Shown: piece after piece, positions 1 through 7,741 of the stretch
Numbering within the stretch: the stretch's first letter is position 1
Layout: each line of letters opens with the position of its first letter
NCBI GenBank assembly: GCA_001298575.1
Contig: LJCV01000252.1
Location: 1 to 64,000 of the forward strand
DNA from: Actinobacteria bacterium OK074
Lineage (GTDB): Bacteria; Actinomycetota; Actinomycetes; Streptomycetales; Streptomycetaceae
DNA: 64,000 nucleotides
Direction of reading: 5' to 3'
The notes under the pieces: generated by a model
The model's database searches: none
Told to the model about the DNA's origin: nothing
The model's input: only the letters and a program-made list of their open reading frames with translations
Made by a program: the position numbers and the translations under genes

Positions 1-688
1 TGGCGGAGAGCATGCCGACGACCACGAGGGCGAGCGCGTAGTAGAACGCCGTCAGGCCCAGGCCGCTGTGCGAGTCGAGCGGATGGCCGTCCTCGACGGT
101 GACGGCGGCCGGGTCGGCGAGCAGGACGCGGGCCGCGGCGGGCAGCTTCTCCTGCGCGGGGCCGATCCGGGCGGTCAGTTCCTTGCCGATGTGGAGCGAG
201 GCGTTCTCGGCGGCCTGCGTCGTCGCGACCCGCGCCAGACTGGAGCCCAGGCTGCCGGCGGACTGGTTCGTCAGCACCGTCAGTGCCGGGCGGACCGGGG
301 TTTCGGCGGCCGTGGTGCCGGTCAGGGCGGCGACCGAGGACGTGAAGTCGGCGGGCACGACGAGCGCACCGTACAGCTTGCCCTTGCCGAGTTCCTCCTT
401 CACCTCCCGCTCGTCCATCACCTTCCAGTCGATCTTGTCCCCTCCCGCGGTGGACTTCCCGATCGAGTCGGTGATCTGGGCCCCCAGGTTGACCTGCTTG
501 CCGCCGACCGCAGCCCCCTTGTCGGCGTTGACCAGGCCGACGGGCAGGTTCTTCATGTGGCCGGCCGGGTCGATGTTGGCGCCGACGTACAGCACGGCGA
601 ACAGCAGCGCGAGGACGCCGGTGATCACGCCGCTGGCGATCCACAGGGGTTTCGCGCGCAGCACGCGGAAGGGGTGAATTCCGTTCAT
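1..688 (-). CDS. YhgE/Pip-type membrane protein, N-terminal part (runs off window)
   Basis: The protein begins MNGIHPFRVLRAKPLW at an ATG at 688 and is open for about 229 codons to the window edge. It has one N-terminal membrane helix (about residues 12-35), a long extracytoplasmic region containing LTVLTNQSAGS, and a second helix starting at LTAFYYALALVVVGML near the edge. This layout fits the YhgE/Pip (DUF3533/ABC-2-like) membrane family, whose C-terminal half carries several more helices. The function of the family in Streptomyces is not established; export or envelope roles are usually inferred. A palindromic operator lies 140-180 bp upstream. A nearly identical but broken copy sits at about 30.5-31.4 kb. 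What I can see of this copy is intact. Confidence 0.75.
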   Translation of the reverse strand, partial: MNGIHPFRVLRAKPLWIASGVITGVLALLFAVLYVGANIDPAGHMKNLPVGLVNADKGAAVGGKQVNLGAQITDSIGKSTAGGDKIDWKVMDEREVKEELGKGKLYGALVVPADFTSSVAALTGTTAAETPVRPALTVLTNQSAGSLGSSLARVATTQAAENASLHIGKELTARIGPAQEKLPAAARVLLADPAAVTVEDGHPLDSHSGLGLTAFYYALALVVVGMLSA

Positions 689-827
689 GACTTACTCCGG
701 CCTGGACAACACAGCTACATCGGGAGAAGACCGGACGGCACCATCGCCGGACCGGGGACCTGCGGACTCAAAAACCTTCGGCACACGAAGGCAACCGTGG
801 ATCACGGCCTCGGCCGCTCGCCACGAG

Positions 828-868
828 GAAACCGATCGGTTTCCCGTTAATAGTAAACCGATCTTTTT
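828..868. promoter_or_regulatory. TetR-type operator, tandem palindromes
   Basis: GAAACCGATCGGTTTC at 828-843 is a perfect 16-bp palindrome. A degenerate second copy, AAACCGATCTTTTT, lies at 855-868 (centres 26 bp apart). Both are upstream of the YhgE-type gene that starts at 688. The same core occurs at 30357 and twice at 32587-32625, which suggests one TetR-family repressor, plausibly the one encoded at 29755-30324. Confidence 0.7.
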
Positions 869-874
869 CGTTAT

Positions 875-2056
875 TCAAATCGACCTCCGCAGTCCCCGGG
901 AGGGCTCGGCTCGCGGTCGCGGCACGCGGCCACCCGTGCCGATCGCCGCCGGCCGGCGCGCTTCGGTGGCGCGGTGGATCGGTGTGTGTGAGTCGCTCAG
1001 AGGCAGCCCTGTTCCGCCGTGGCGGGTGGCGATGATCTCGGCGGCGATGGACAGGGCGGTCTCCTCGGGCGTGCGGGCGCCGAGATCGAGGCCGATCGGT
1101 GAGTGAAGGCGGGTCAGTTCGGCTTCGGTCAGGCCGACTTCGCGGAGTCTGCGGTCGCGGTCCTCGTGGGTGCGGCGGGAGCCCATCGCGCCGATGTAGG
1201 CGGCCGGCAGCCGCAGGGCCGTCTCCAGCAGAGGCACGTCGAACTTGGCGTCGTGGGTGAGGACGCAGACCACGGTGCGGTCGTCGGTCCGGGTGCGGCG
1301 CAAGTAGCGGTGTGGCCAGTCGACCACGATGTCGTCGGCCTCGGGGAAGCGTGTCCGGGTGGCGAAGACGGGCCGGGCGTCGCACACGGTGACGTGGTAG
1401 CCGAGGAACTTGCCCACGCGTACCACGCCGAAGACGAGCATGCGGGGCGGCGGGACGCTCGACTCGACGAACACGGTCAGGTCGGGATCGCAGTGGGATC
1501 CGTCCCGCGCGATGTCGAAGGTGCCGGTGTGGCCGGCGTGCAGCAGGGAGCGGGTTGCGTCGACGACGGCGCGGTCCAGGTCGGGGCGTCCGCCGAGTCC
1601 GCCGTCGTGGGATCCGTCCTCACGGACCGTCAGCGGCCGTCCGAGGAGCTCGGCCGGGCCGCGGATCACGCGGGCCAGCGCCGCCGCCTCGCCCCGGGTG
1701 GCGGCCGACAACGCCGTCTGGAATGTTTTCCGGCCGGGCGCGTCGGCGGGTATGGGCGTGACCAGGATGTCGAGGGTGCCGCCGCAGGTCAGGCCGACGG
1801 CGAAGGCGTCCTCGTCGCTGTAGCCGAACCGCTCGCGCACCGCCTGGCCGTCCTTGAGTGCCTGGGTGCACAGGTCGTAGACGGCGCCTTCGACACAGCC
1901 GCCGGAGACCGAGCCGATGGCCGTGCCGTCGGCGTCGACGGCGAGCGCGGCGCCCGGACCGCGCGGGGCGCTGCCGCTGACGGCCACGACAGTCGCCACG
2001 GCGAAGCCCCGGCCTTCGTCGAGCCACCGGGTCAGCTCGTCCGCGATGTCCAGCAT
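875..2056 (-). CDS. XdhC/CoxI-family molybdoenzyme maturation protein
   Basis: This 393-residue protein is the last gene of the molybdenum hydroxylase operon and starts 38 bp after the stop of the large subunit. XdhC/PaoD-type proteins bind molybdenum cofactor, promote its sulfuration and insert it into the partner enzyme. The N-terminal XdhC/CoxI domain is clear (VSGSAPRGPGAALAV, GSVSGGCVEGAV, GLTCGGTLDI). The C-terminal Rossmann domain follows (HVTVCDARPVF, YIGAMGSRRTHEDR, SPIGLDLGARTPEE). In the Rossmann entry the sequence reads MLVFGVVRVGKFLGY. Homologues I know have about seven more residues between FG and RVGKF, so a small in-frame deletion is likely in the nucleotide-binding turn. The last 35 residues are a low-complexity Arg/Pro tail. 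Confidence 0.88.
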   Translation of the reverse strand: MLDIADELTRWLDEGRGFAVATVVAVSGSAPRGPGAALAVDADGTAIGSVSGGCVEGAVYDLCTQALKDGQAVRERFGYSDEDAFAVGLTCGGTLDILVTPIPADAPGRKTFQTALSAATRGEAAALARVIRGPAELLGRPLTVREDGSHDGGLGGRPDLDRAVVDATRSLLHAGHTGTFDIARDGSHCDPDLTVFVESSVPPPRMLVFGVVRVGKFLGYHVTVCDARPVFATRTRFPEADDIVVDWPHRYLRRTRTDDRTVVCVLTHDAKFDVPLLETALRLPAAYIGAMGSRRTHEDRDRRLREVGLTEAELTRLHSPIGLDLGARTPEETALSIAAEIIATRHGGTGLPLSDSHTPIHRATEARRPAAIGTGGRVPRPRAEPSRGLRRSI

Positions 2057-2093
2057 GGGAGCTACTCTCTTGTCTACGCAGATCGGGCCGTCG

Positions 2094-4337
2094 TCAGAGC
2101 AGCTTGTCCAGCGTGATCGGCAGGTCCCGGATCCGCTTGCCGGTCGCGTGGTAGACGGCGTTCGCGACCGCGGCCGCCACGCCGGTCATGCCGACCTCGC
2201 CCAGGCCGATGATGCCCAGGGGCATCGTCCTGTCCGGTTCGTCGAGCCAGCCGACGTCGATCGGGGGGATGTCGGCGTGCACGGGCACGTAGTAGGAGTC
2301 GAGCCCGGCGCTCATGGTGCGCCCGTTGCGAGGATCGATCAGGCTCTGCTCCGACAGCGCCATGCCGATGCCCATGACCACGACCCCGCGGAGCTGGCTG
2401 GCCGCGGTCTTGGGGTTGATGACGCGGCCGACGTCGAACATGCCGAGCCAGCGCGAGATCCGCAGTTCGCCGGTGTCGGCGTTCACCCGCACCTCACAGA
2501 ACTGCGCGCCGCGGGCGGCCTTGGACCAGCGCTGGTCCTTCAGGAAGGTGGACAGGAACCGGCCCTGGCTGCCCAGCGCACCCCACCGGGTGGCCGACCC
2601 GACCGAGGCTTCGAGGAACGGGCGCCCCGCCGCGCGCAGGGTGGCCGCCGGTTCCTGACCGGTCGTGCCCGTACGCCGGGCCAGGGCGCTCACCTTCCGG
2701 GTCAGCTCGGCGCATGCGGCAAGGACGCTGGTGGCCACCGTCGCCGTCTGGTTGGAGTTGCCGGCCATCGGTCCGGACGGCAGGGCCGAATCGCCGTACT
2801 CGACGTGGACCTTCTCGTAGGCGATGCCGAGGGCGTCCGCGGCGATCTGTGCCTGTACGGTCGCGGCGCCCATGCCCATCTCGTGGAAACCGCACTGCAC
2901 GAGGGCGCTGCCGTCGTCGCTCAGCCGTACCTTGACGTCGGCGACCAGGCGCACGACCGGGTGGTAGGCGGTGGCCGTGCCCATGCCGACGAGCCACTCG
3001 CCGTCCCGCATGGAGCGGGGTTCGGGGGTGCGGTCCGCCCAGCCGAAGCGTTCGGCGCCCCTCTCGAAGGCTTCACGCTGCATGCGCTGGGAGAACTTCT
3101 TGCCGCCCGTCGGATCCGTTGTGGGCTCGTTGCGCAGCCGCAGGGCGATCGGGTCCATGGACAGCTCGTAGGCGAGTTCGTCCATCGCCGATTCCAGTAC
3201 GAAGCTGCCGATCGCCTCGCCGGGGGCGCGCAGCCAGGTGTTGGGCATCAGATCCATCGGTACGAGGTTCTGCCGGGTCAGCATGTTCTGGGCGCCGTAA
3301 AGGTGCCGGGCCGGCGAGGTAGTCGCCTCAAGCAGCCCTCCGGCCGAGCCGGTGCGGGTAACGCTCTCCTGGATCAGAGAGGTGAGCCGGCCGTCGCGGG
3401 TGGCGCCGAGCGCGATCCGGTTGGTGGAGGCGGTACGCCCACCGGTGGCGCGGCTGACGGCCCTGCGGCTCAGTGCCAGGCGCACGGGCCTTCCGACGGC
3501 CTTGGCCGCCATCGCCGCGATGACCGTGCCGGGCCAGACGGCGAACTTCCCGCCGAAGCCGCCTCCCAGGAACTCGGCACGGACACGGACGTGGGACGCC
3601 GGTACACCGAACCGCCAGGCCAGGTAGCGGCGGCTCTGGTCCATGGCCTGCGTGGTGTCGTGCACGGTGAGGTGGTCACCGTCCCAGACGGCGACCGTGG
3701 CGTGCGGCTCGATCGCGTTGTGCTGCAGGCCGGGTGTGGTGTAGCGCAGGTCGACCGAGACTTCCGCGGCGGCCAGCGCCTTCTCGGCGTCACCCTTCTT
3801 TGTGTGGGCGGCGAAGGTGAGGTCGCCCTTCGCCGGGGTGGCGTTCGTCTGCTCGGCGGCGAAGTCCACCCGCGCGGGCGGCGGGTCGTAGGTCACTTCG
3901 ACGAGCGGGGCGGCCTCGTTCGCCGCGGCCGAGGTCTTGGCGACCACGACGGCGATCGGCTGGCCGTCCCAGAAGACCTGATCCGTGTTGAGGTAGTCGA
4001 GGCTGGTCCCCGACACGCTCGGTCCCAGGTCCCGCACGATGTTGTGGTTGCGTACCGGGCGGATCCTCGGTGCGTTGAGGTGGGTGAGGACCGCGACGAC
4101 GCCGGGCACCGCGGCCGCCGCGGTCGTGTCGATGCCGGTGATCGTGCCCCGGGCGACGGTGGCGTGGACCAGCGTCGCGTACGTGAGGTTCGGGTAGTGG
4201 TGCTCGGCGGAGAACCGGACGGCCCCGGTCACCTTCGCGTGGCCGTCCCGGCGGTCCACCGGTCGGCCGACCGCGCCCCCGACGGGCACGGAAGCGTCCA
4301 CGCCGGACTCGGAGCCTGTCCTGGTGTGTGTGGTCAC
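2094..4337 (-). CDS. Molybdopterin-binding large subunit of xanthine/aldehyde oxidoreductase (PaoC/YagR-like)
   Basis: This is the catalytic subunit of a xanthine-oxidase-family enzyme, which hydroxylates aldehydes or N-heterocycles at the molybdenum centre. The GTG start at 4337 overlaps the upstream TGA as GTGA, giving 747 residues, the usual size for this subunit. Recognisable stretches run in order: GRPVDRRDGHAKVTGAVRFS at the N-terminus, WDGQPIAVVVA, EFLGGGFGGKF (molybdopterin-binding loop), MPNTWLRAPGEA, GFHEMGMGAATVQAQIAADA and, near the C-terminus, GLGEVGMTGVAAAVANAV. The last contains the conserved catalytic glutamate. It works with the FAD and 2Fe-2S subunits encoded just upstream. 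The substrate cannot be read from the sequence. Confidence 0.93.
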   Translation of the reverse strand: MTTHTRTGSESGVDASVPVGGAVGRPVDRRDGHAKVTGAVRFSAEHHYPNLTYATLVHATVARGTITGIDTTAAAAVPGVVAVLTHLNAPRIRPVRNHNIVRDLGPSVSGTSLDYLNTDQVFWDGQPIAVVVAKTSAAANEAAPLVEVTYDPPPARVDFAAEQTNATPAKGDLTFAAHTKKGDAEKALAAAEVSVDLRYTTPGLQHNAIEPHATVAVWDGDHLTVHDTTQAMDQSRRYLAWRFGVPASHVRVRAEFLGGGFGGKFAVWPGTVIAAMAAKAVGRPVRLALSRRAVSRATGGRTASTNRIALGATRDGRLTSLIQESVTRTGSAGGLLEATTSPARHLYGAQNMLTRQNLVPMDLMPNTWLRAPGEAIGSFVLESAMDELAYELSMDPIALRLRNEPTTDPTGGKKFSQRMQREAFERGAERFGWADRTPEPRSMRDGEWLVGMGTATAYHPVVRLVADVKVRLSDDGSALVQCGFHEMGMGAATVQAQIAADALGIAYEKVHVEYGDSALPSGPMAGNSNQTATVATSVLAACAELTRKVSALARRTGTTGQEPAATLRAAGRPFLEASVGSATRWGALGSQGRFLSTFLKDQRWSKAARGAQFCEVRVNADTGELRISRWLGMFDVGRVINPKTAASQLRGVVVMGIGMALSEQSLIDPRNGRTMSAGLDSYYVPVHADIPPIDVGWLDEPDRTMPLGIIGLGEVGMTGVAAAVANAVYHATGKRIRDLPITLDKLL

Positions 4338-5328
4338 GATGCTCTCCGCTCGGCGTTGAGTGTCCGCAGCACGGCCACGACCGTCCGCTGGGCCAGGTCG
4401 ATCTTGAAGGCGTTGCCGGACCGAGGCAGGGCGGGGGCGAGTTCGGCGGCGGCGGCGCGGGCGAAGCTCTCGTCGGTGGCTTCGGCGCCGAGCAGCAGCT
4501 CTTCCGCTGTGCGTGCCCGCCACGGCTTGGTCGCGACGCCGCCGAGCGCGAGGCGGACCTCGGCGACACGGCCGTCGGCGGCGACCTTGAGCGCGGCGGC
4601 GACGGAGACGAGGGCGAAGGCGTAGGACGCGCGGTCGCGGACCTTGCGGTAGCGCGAGTGCGCCGCGGCCGGCACCGGCGGCAGCTCGATCGCGGTGATC
4701 AGCTCGTCGGCGGCCAGCGCCGTCTCGATGTGGGGTGTGTCGCCGGGCAGCCGGTGGAAGTCGGCGACCGGGATACGGCGCACGCCGTGCACGCTCTCGA
4801 CTTCGACGACCGCGTCGAGCACGACCAGCGCCACGGCCATGTCCGAGGGATGCGTCGCGACGCAGTGCTCGCTCGCCCCCAACACCGCGCTGCCGCGGGA
4901 GAACCCGCCGATCGCGTCACAACCGCTGCCGGGCGCGCGCTTGTTGCACGCGGCGCTCTCGTCGTAGAAGTACATGCAACGGGTGCGCTGCAGCAGGTTC
5001 CCGCCCACGGTCGCCATGTTCCGCAGCTGGGCGGAGGCCCCCAGCAGGATCGCCTGCGCCAGCACCGGATAACGGGTCCTGACCAGCGGGTCCGCCGCGA
5101 GCCGGCTGTTGGTCACCAGCGCACCGACGCGGATGGTGCCGTCCGGGAGTTCCTCGATCCCGGCCAGCGGCAGGCGGGTGATGTCCACGACCGTCGAAGG
5201 CTGTTCGATGCCCTCCCGCATGAGGTCGACGAGGTTCGTCCCGCCCGCGAGGAACTTCACGTCATCGGAGTCGGCGATCGTGCGCAGCGCCGTGGCCGTG
5301 TCCGGTGCGCTGAGGTAGGAGAACGACT

Positions 5329-5332
<4 letters not shown>
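4334..5332 (-). CDS. FAD-binding subunit of molybdenum hydroxylase (PaoB/YagS-like)
   Basis: This 332-residue CoxM-type FAD subunit passes electrons between the 2Fe-2S subunit and the acceptor. The FAD pyrophosphate loops are FLAGGTNLVDLM near residue 35 and NMATVGGNLLQRTRC near residue 105. After the second come cysteines in RCMYFYD, AACNKR and GSGCDAIGG and a fourth in ASEHCVATHPSD. This four-cysteine pattern marks the PaoB/YagS branch, which binds an additional [4Fe-4S] cluster and is absent from ordinary CoxM subunits. The start is a GTG overlapping the upstream stop as GTGA, and the gene's own TGA overlaps the next GTG. The three subunits are therefore translationally coupled. Confidence 0.92.
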
Positions 5333-5823
<491 letters not shown>

Positions 5824-6114
5824 TCCTCCGGTTCGCCCGAGGGCTCGTTCTCTTGAGGGGGGCCATCAGGCACCTGGGCCAGAACCAGAGGGACTCCGCT
5901 CCGCGGACTCCGGAAACCGCCGGCCGGGGAGCCGAATCACGAGAGGAGGTCCATGATCTAAAACAGGAACGTAGCAGTTAGACCGATTAATCGCATCACT
6001 CTTGTCGCAACTTTATATTCACGCGCAACAGCATTGATGCAAATCAGTACAAATCCGCAGGTCAGGCGTATGGTCTTCGGTGCATCACGAATCAACAACG
6101 GGAGTGGATAGGTC
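5824..6114. promoter_or_regulatory. Divergent promoter region, molybdenum hydroxylase operon / tetR
   Basis: This 290-bp spacer is clearly more AT-rich between about 5955 and 6090, where promoters for both directions are expected. The palindrome CGATTAATCG at 5984-5993 sits in the middle and is a plausible operator for the adjacent TetR protein. No further structure was recognised. Confidence 0.5.
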
Positions 6115-6699
6115 ATGGGCCGACCCCTGCGGGCCGATGCCGCGCGCAGTGTGCGCGCGATCCTGGAGGCGGCCGAGCAGGTCCTGGCAGAAGACCCCGG
6201 CGCCTCCATGGAGCAGATCGCCGAGCAGGCGGGCGTGGCCAGAACGACGGTGCACCGGCGGTTCGCCAACCGCCAGGCCCTCATCGAGGCCCTCGGCGCC
6301 TCGGCGAAGCGGCAGCTCATGGAGTGCGTGGAAGACGCCCACATGGACACCGCCCCACCGCTCGTGGCACTGCACCGCGTCACGGCGAACGTACTGCGGA
6401 TCAAGAGCGTCTGGCGGTTCACCCTCGGCCACCCCCTCGCCGACACCCCCCTCACGGTGGAGATCTGGTCCGAGATCAACGCCGGCGCCCTTGAGTTCTT
6501 CGCCCGTGCCCAGCGCGAGGGGCTCCTCGCCCCGGACGCGGACCTCCTGTGGGCGCGGCGGGTCTACTACGCCCTCGTCGACGAGGCCCAGCACGGAGGC
6601 GGCACGGATCGCGACCCGGACCAGGTCCGGCAGAACGCGGACGCGCTGGCCACGCTCGTCGTCGACACGTTTCTGCGCGGCATGGGACCCCACGGCTGA
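6115..6699 (+). CDS. TetR/AcrR-family transcriptional regulator
   Basis: This is a 194-residue repressor-type protein. The N-terminal helix-turn-helix is typical: ARSVRAILEAAEQVLAEDP, then MEQIAEQAGVARTTVHRRFA with NRQALIEALG following. The C-terminal ligand-binding domain is helical and unclassified. The gene is transcribed away from the molybdenum hydroxylase operon, the usual arrangement for a local repressor of that operon and of itself; the inducer is unknown. The start was chosen at the ATG that begins MGRPLRADAARS, the usual N-terminus for this subfamily. Confidence 0.9.
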   Translation: MGRPLRADAARSVRAILEAAEQVLAEDPGASMEQIAEQAGVARTTVHRRFANRQALIEALGASAKRQLMECVEDAHMDTAPPLVALHRVTANVLRIKSVWRFTLGHPLADTPLTVEIWSEINAGALEFFARAQREGLLAPDADLLWARRVYYALVDEAQHGGGTDRDPDQVRQNADALATLVVDTFLRGMGPHG

Positions 6700-6711
6700 A
6701 CCGCCCGGTTC
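6698..6711. terminator. Short hairpin between convergent genes
   Basis: GAACCGCCCGGTTC overlaps the tetR stop and can form a 6-bp stem with a 2-nt loop. The two flanking genes converge with only 25 bp between stops, so a shared bidirectional terminator would make sense. The hairpin is small and has no U-run. Confidence 0.3.
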
Positions 6712-6724
6712 TTGGCACGAGCGG

Positions 6725-7741
6725 TCAGTCCGCCAGAGCTGCCGGACGTACAGCCTCCGGCCCGAAGCGTCGGCGGGCGCGATCCGCAGCCACTTCGGCT
6801 GCGCGGGCACGGGTATCACCAGAATCCAGAGAGAGCTGGCGGTAGGCGCTTCGGGCCGGCACCAAACGGTCGGCACGGATCGCGAAGGACCTGACTCGCG
6901 CCCGCTGCAGCCCCAGGGAGGTCAGCAAGCTCAGGGAAACTGCGGCAAGAGCTGGTGAGTGGTTGGTGGGTTCCGACAGCGCGCGCGTACGTGTGGTGGA
7001 GATGGGGGTCCCCCCGCTCGAACGAAGTTGAGAGTGGGGGAGGTCGGCGTACCGCACAGTGAGCGTGAGTCGGCCGGCGACCTGGCTTTCACCACGCAGG
7101 CGTCGGCCGATCTGCTCGGCAAGTCCCAGGACCGCTCGGTGATGCTGTGCCGGGTCCAGGCAGTCCCGCTCCAGCATGAGATCGGCGACCAGGTTCGCTG
7201 TCGGTTCCGAAGGGCTCACCGGGCGAGGATCGTGACCGCGGGCGCGCTCGGCCAGCAGCCGGGCCGAGCCGACTCCGAGGAGGCGTTGCAGGGTTACCGC
7301 AGGCATGTCGGCGATCTGGCCGATGGTGTGCAGCCCATACTTGTTGAGCGTTTCCACTGTTGCGCGCCCGATCCCCGGCAGGGCGGTGACCGGGCGGGGG
7401 TACAGCCAAGTGGCAGCCTGCCCGTCGCGGATCCAGGTGGTGTCTCCCTGCGCGGACGCGTCGGCCGCCATGGCTGCCAGCATGCGGTTGCCCGCGAGCC
7501 CGGCGCTGCTGTCGATGCCGTAGAGGGCTTTCAGGCGGAGCTTCGCCAACTGAACGACGTCGTAGGGGGACAGACCGAAATATCTGAGTGCCGACGTCAG
7601 GTCGAGTTGAACGGCGTTGGGCGGGACAGCCCGCACGTGGGGCGTTATTCCGGACACCAGTTCGATTACGTCGGCACACTGGGCCTCGCTCAGCGCAGCG
7701 TGCAGGTGGAGGTGGGCGATGTGCCGCTGACGCGCAGTCAT
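6725..7741 (-). CDS. Y-family DNA polymerase-like protein, probably inactive (ImuB-like)
   Basis: This 338-residue protein has the Y-polymerase palm/fingers layout, a helix-hairpin-helix at ALPGIGRATVETLNKYGLHT and a little-finger region. The catalytic acidic residues of active DinB/Pol IV are missing: the N-terminus reads IAHLHLHAALSE where DinB has a D-x-D motif, and the SxDE position reads NAVQLDLT. It is therefore more likely a mutasome adaptor like ImuB than a polymerase. Its start overlaps the dnaE2 stop as ATGA, so the two are translationally coupled. A REP-like palindrome is inserted in frame near residue 240 (7001-7045), adding roughly 15 residues between RYAD and TTRTRAL. Confidence 0.85.
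   Translation of the reverse strand: MTARQRHIAHLHLHAALSEAQCADVIELVSGITPHVRAVPPNAVQLDLTSALRYFGLSPYDVVQLAKLRLKALYGIDSSAGLAGNRMLAAMAADASAQGDTTWIRDGQAATWLYPRPVTALPGIGRATVETLNKYGLHTIGQIADMPAVTLQRLLGVGSARLLAERARGHDPRPVSPSEPTANLVADLMLERDCLDPAQHHRAVLGLAEQIGRRLRGESQVAGRLTLTVRYADLPHSQLRSSGGTPISTTRTRALSEPTNHSPALAAVSLSLLTSLGLQRARVRSFAIRADRLVPARSAYRQLSLDSGDTRARAAEVAADRARRRFGPEAVRPAALAD
7001..7045. repeat. Streptomyces REP-like palindromic element inside a coding sequence
   Basis: The stretch has a C-rich arm (GTCCCCCCGCTC), a loop centred on GAACGAAGTT and a G-rich arm (GAGAGTGGGGGAGG). Elements with this core recur between genes in Streptomyces chromosomes. Here one lies within the Y-polymerase-like gene and keeps the reading frame. 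No other copy was noticed in this window. Confidence 0.6.

Noticed and set aside
1917..4625. A 902-codon plus-strand open frame
   Set aside because: It lies opposite the molybdenum hydroxylase large subunit and is an Arg/Gly/Val-rich antisense frame, common in high-GC DNA.
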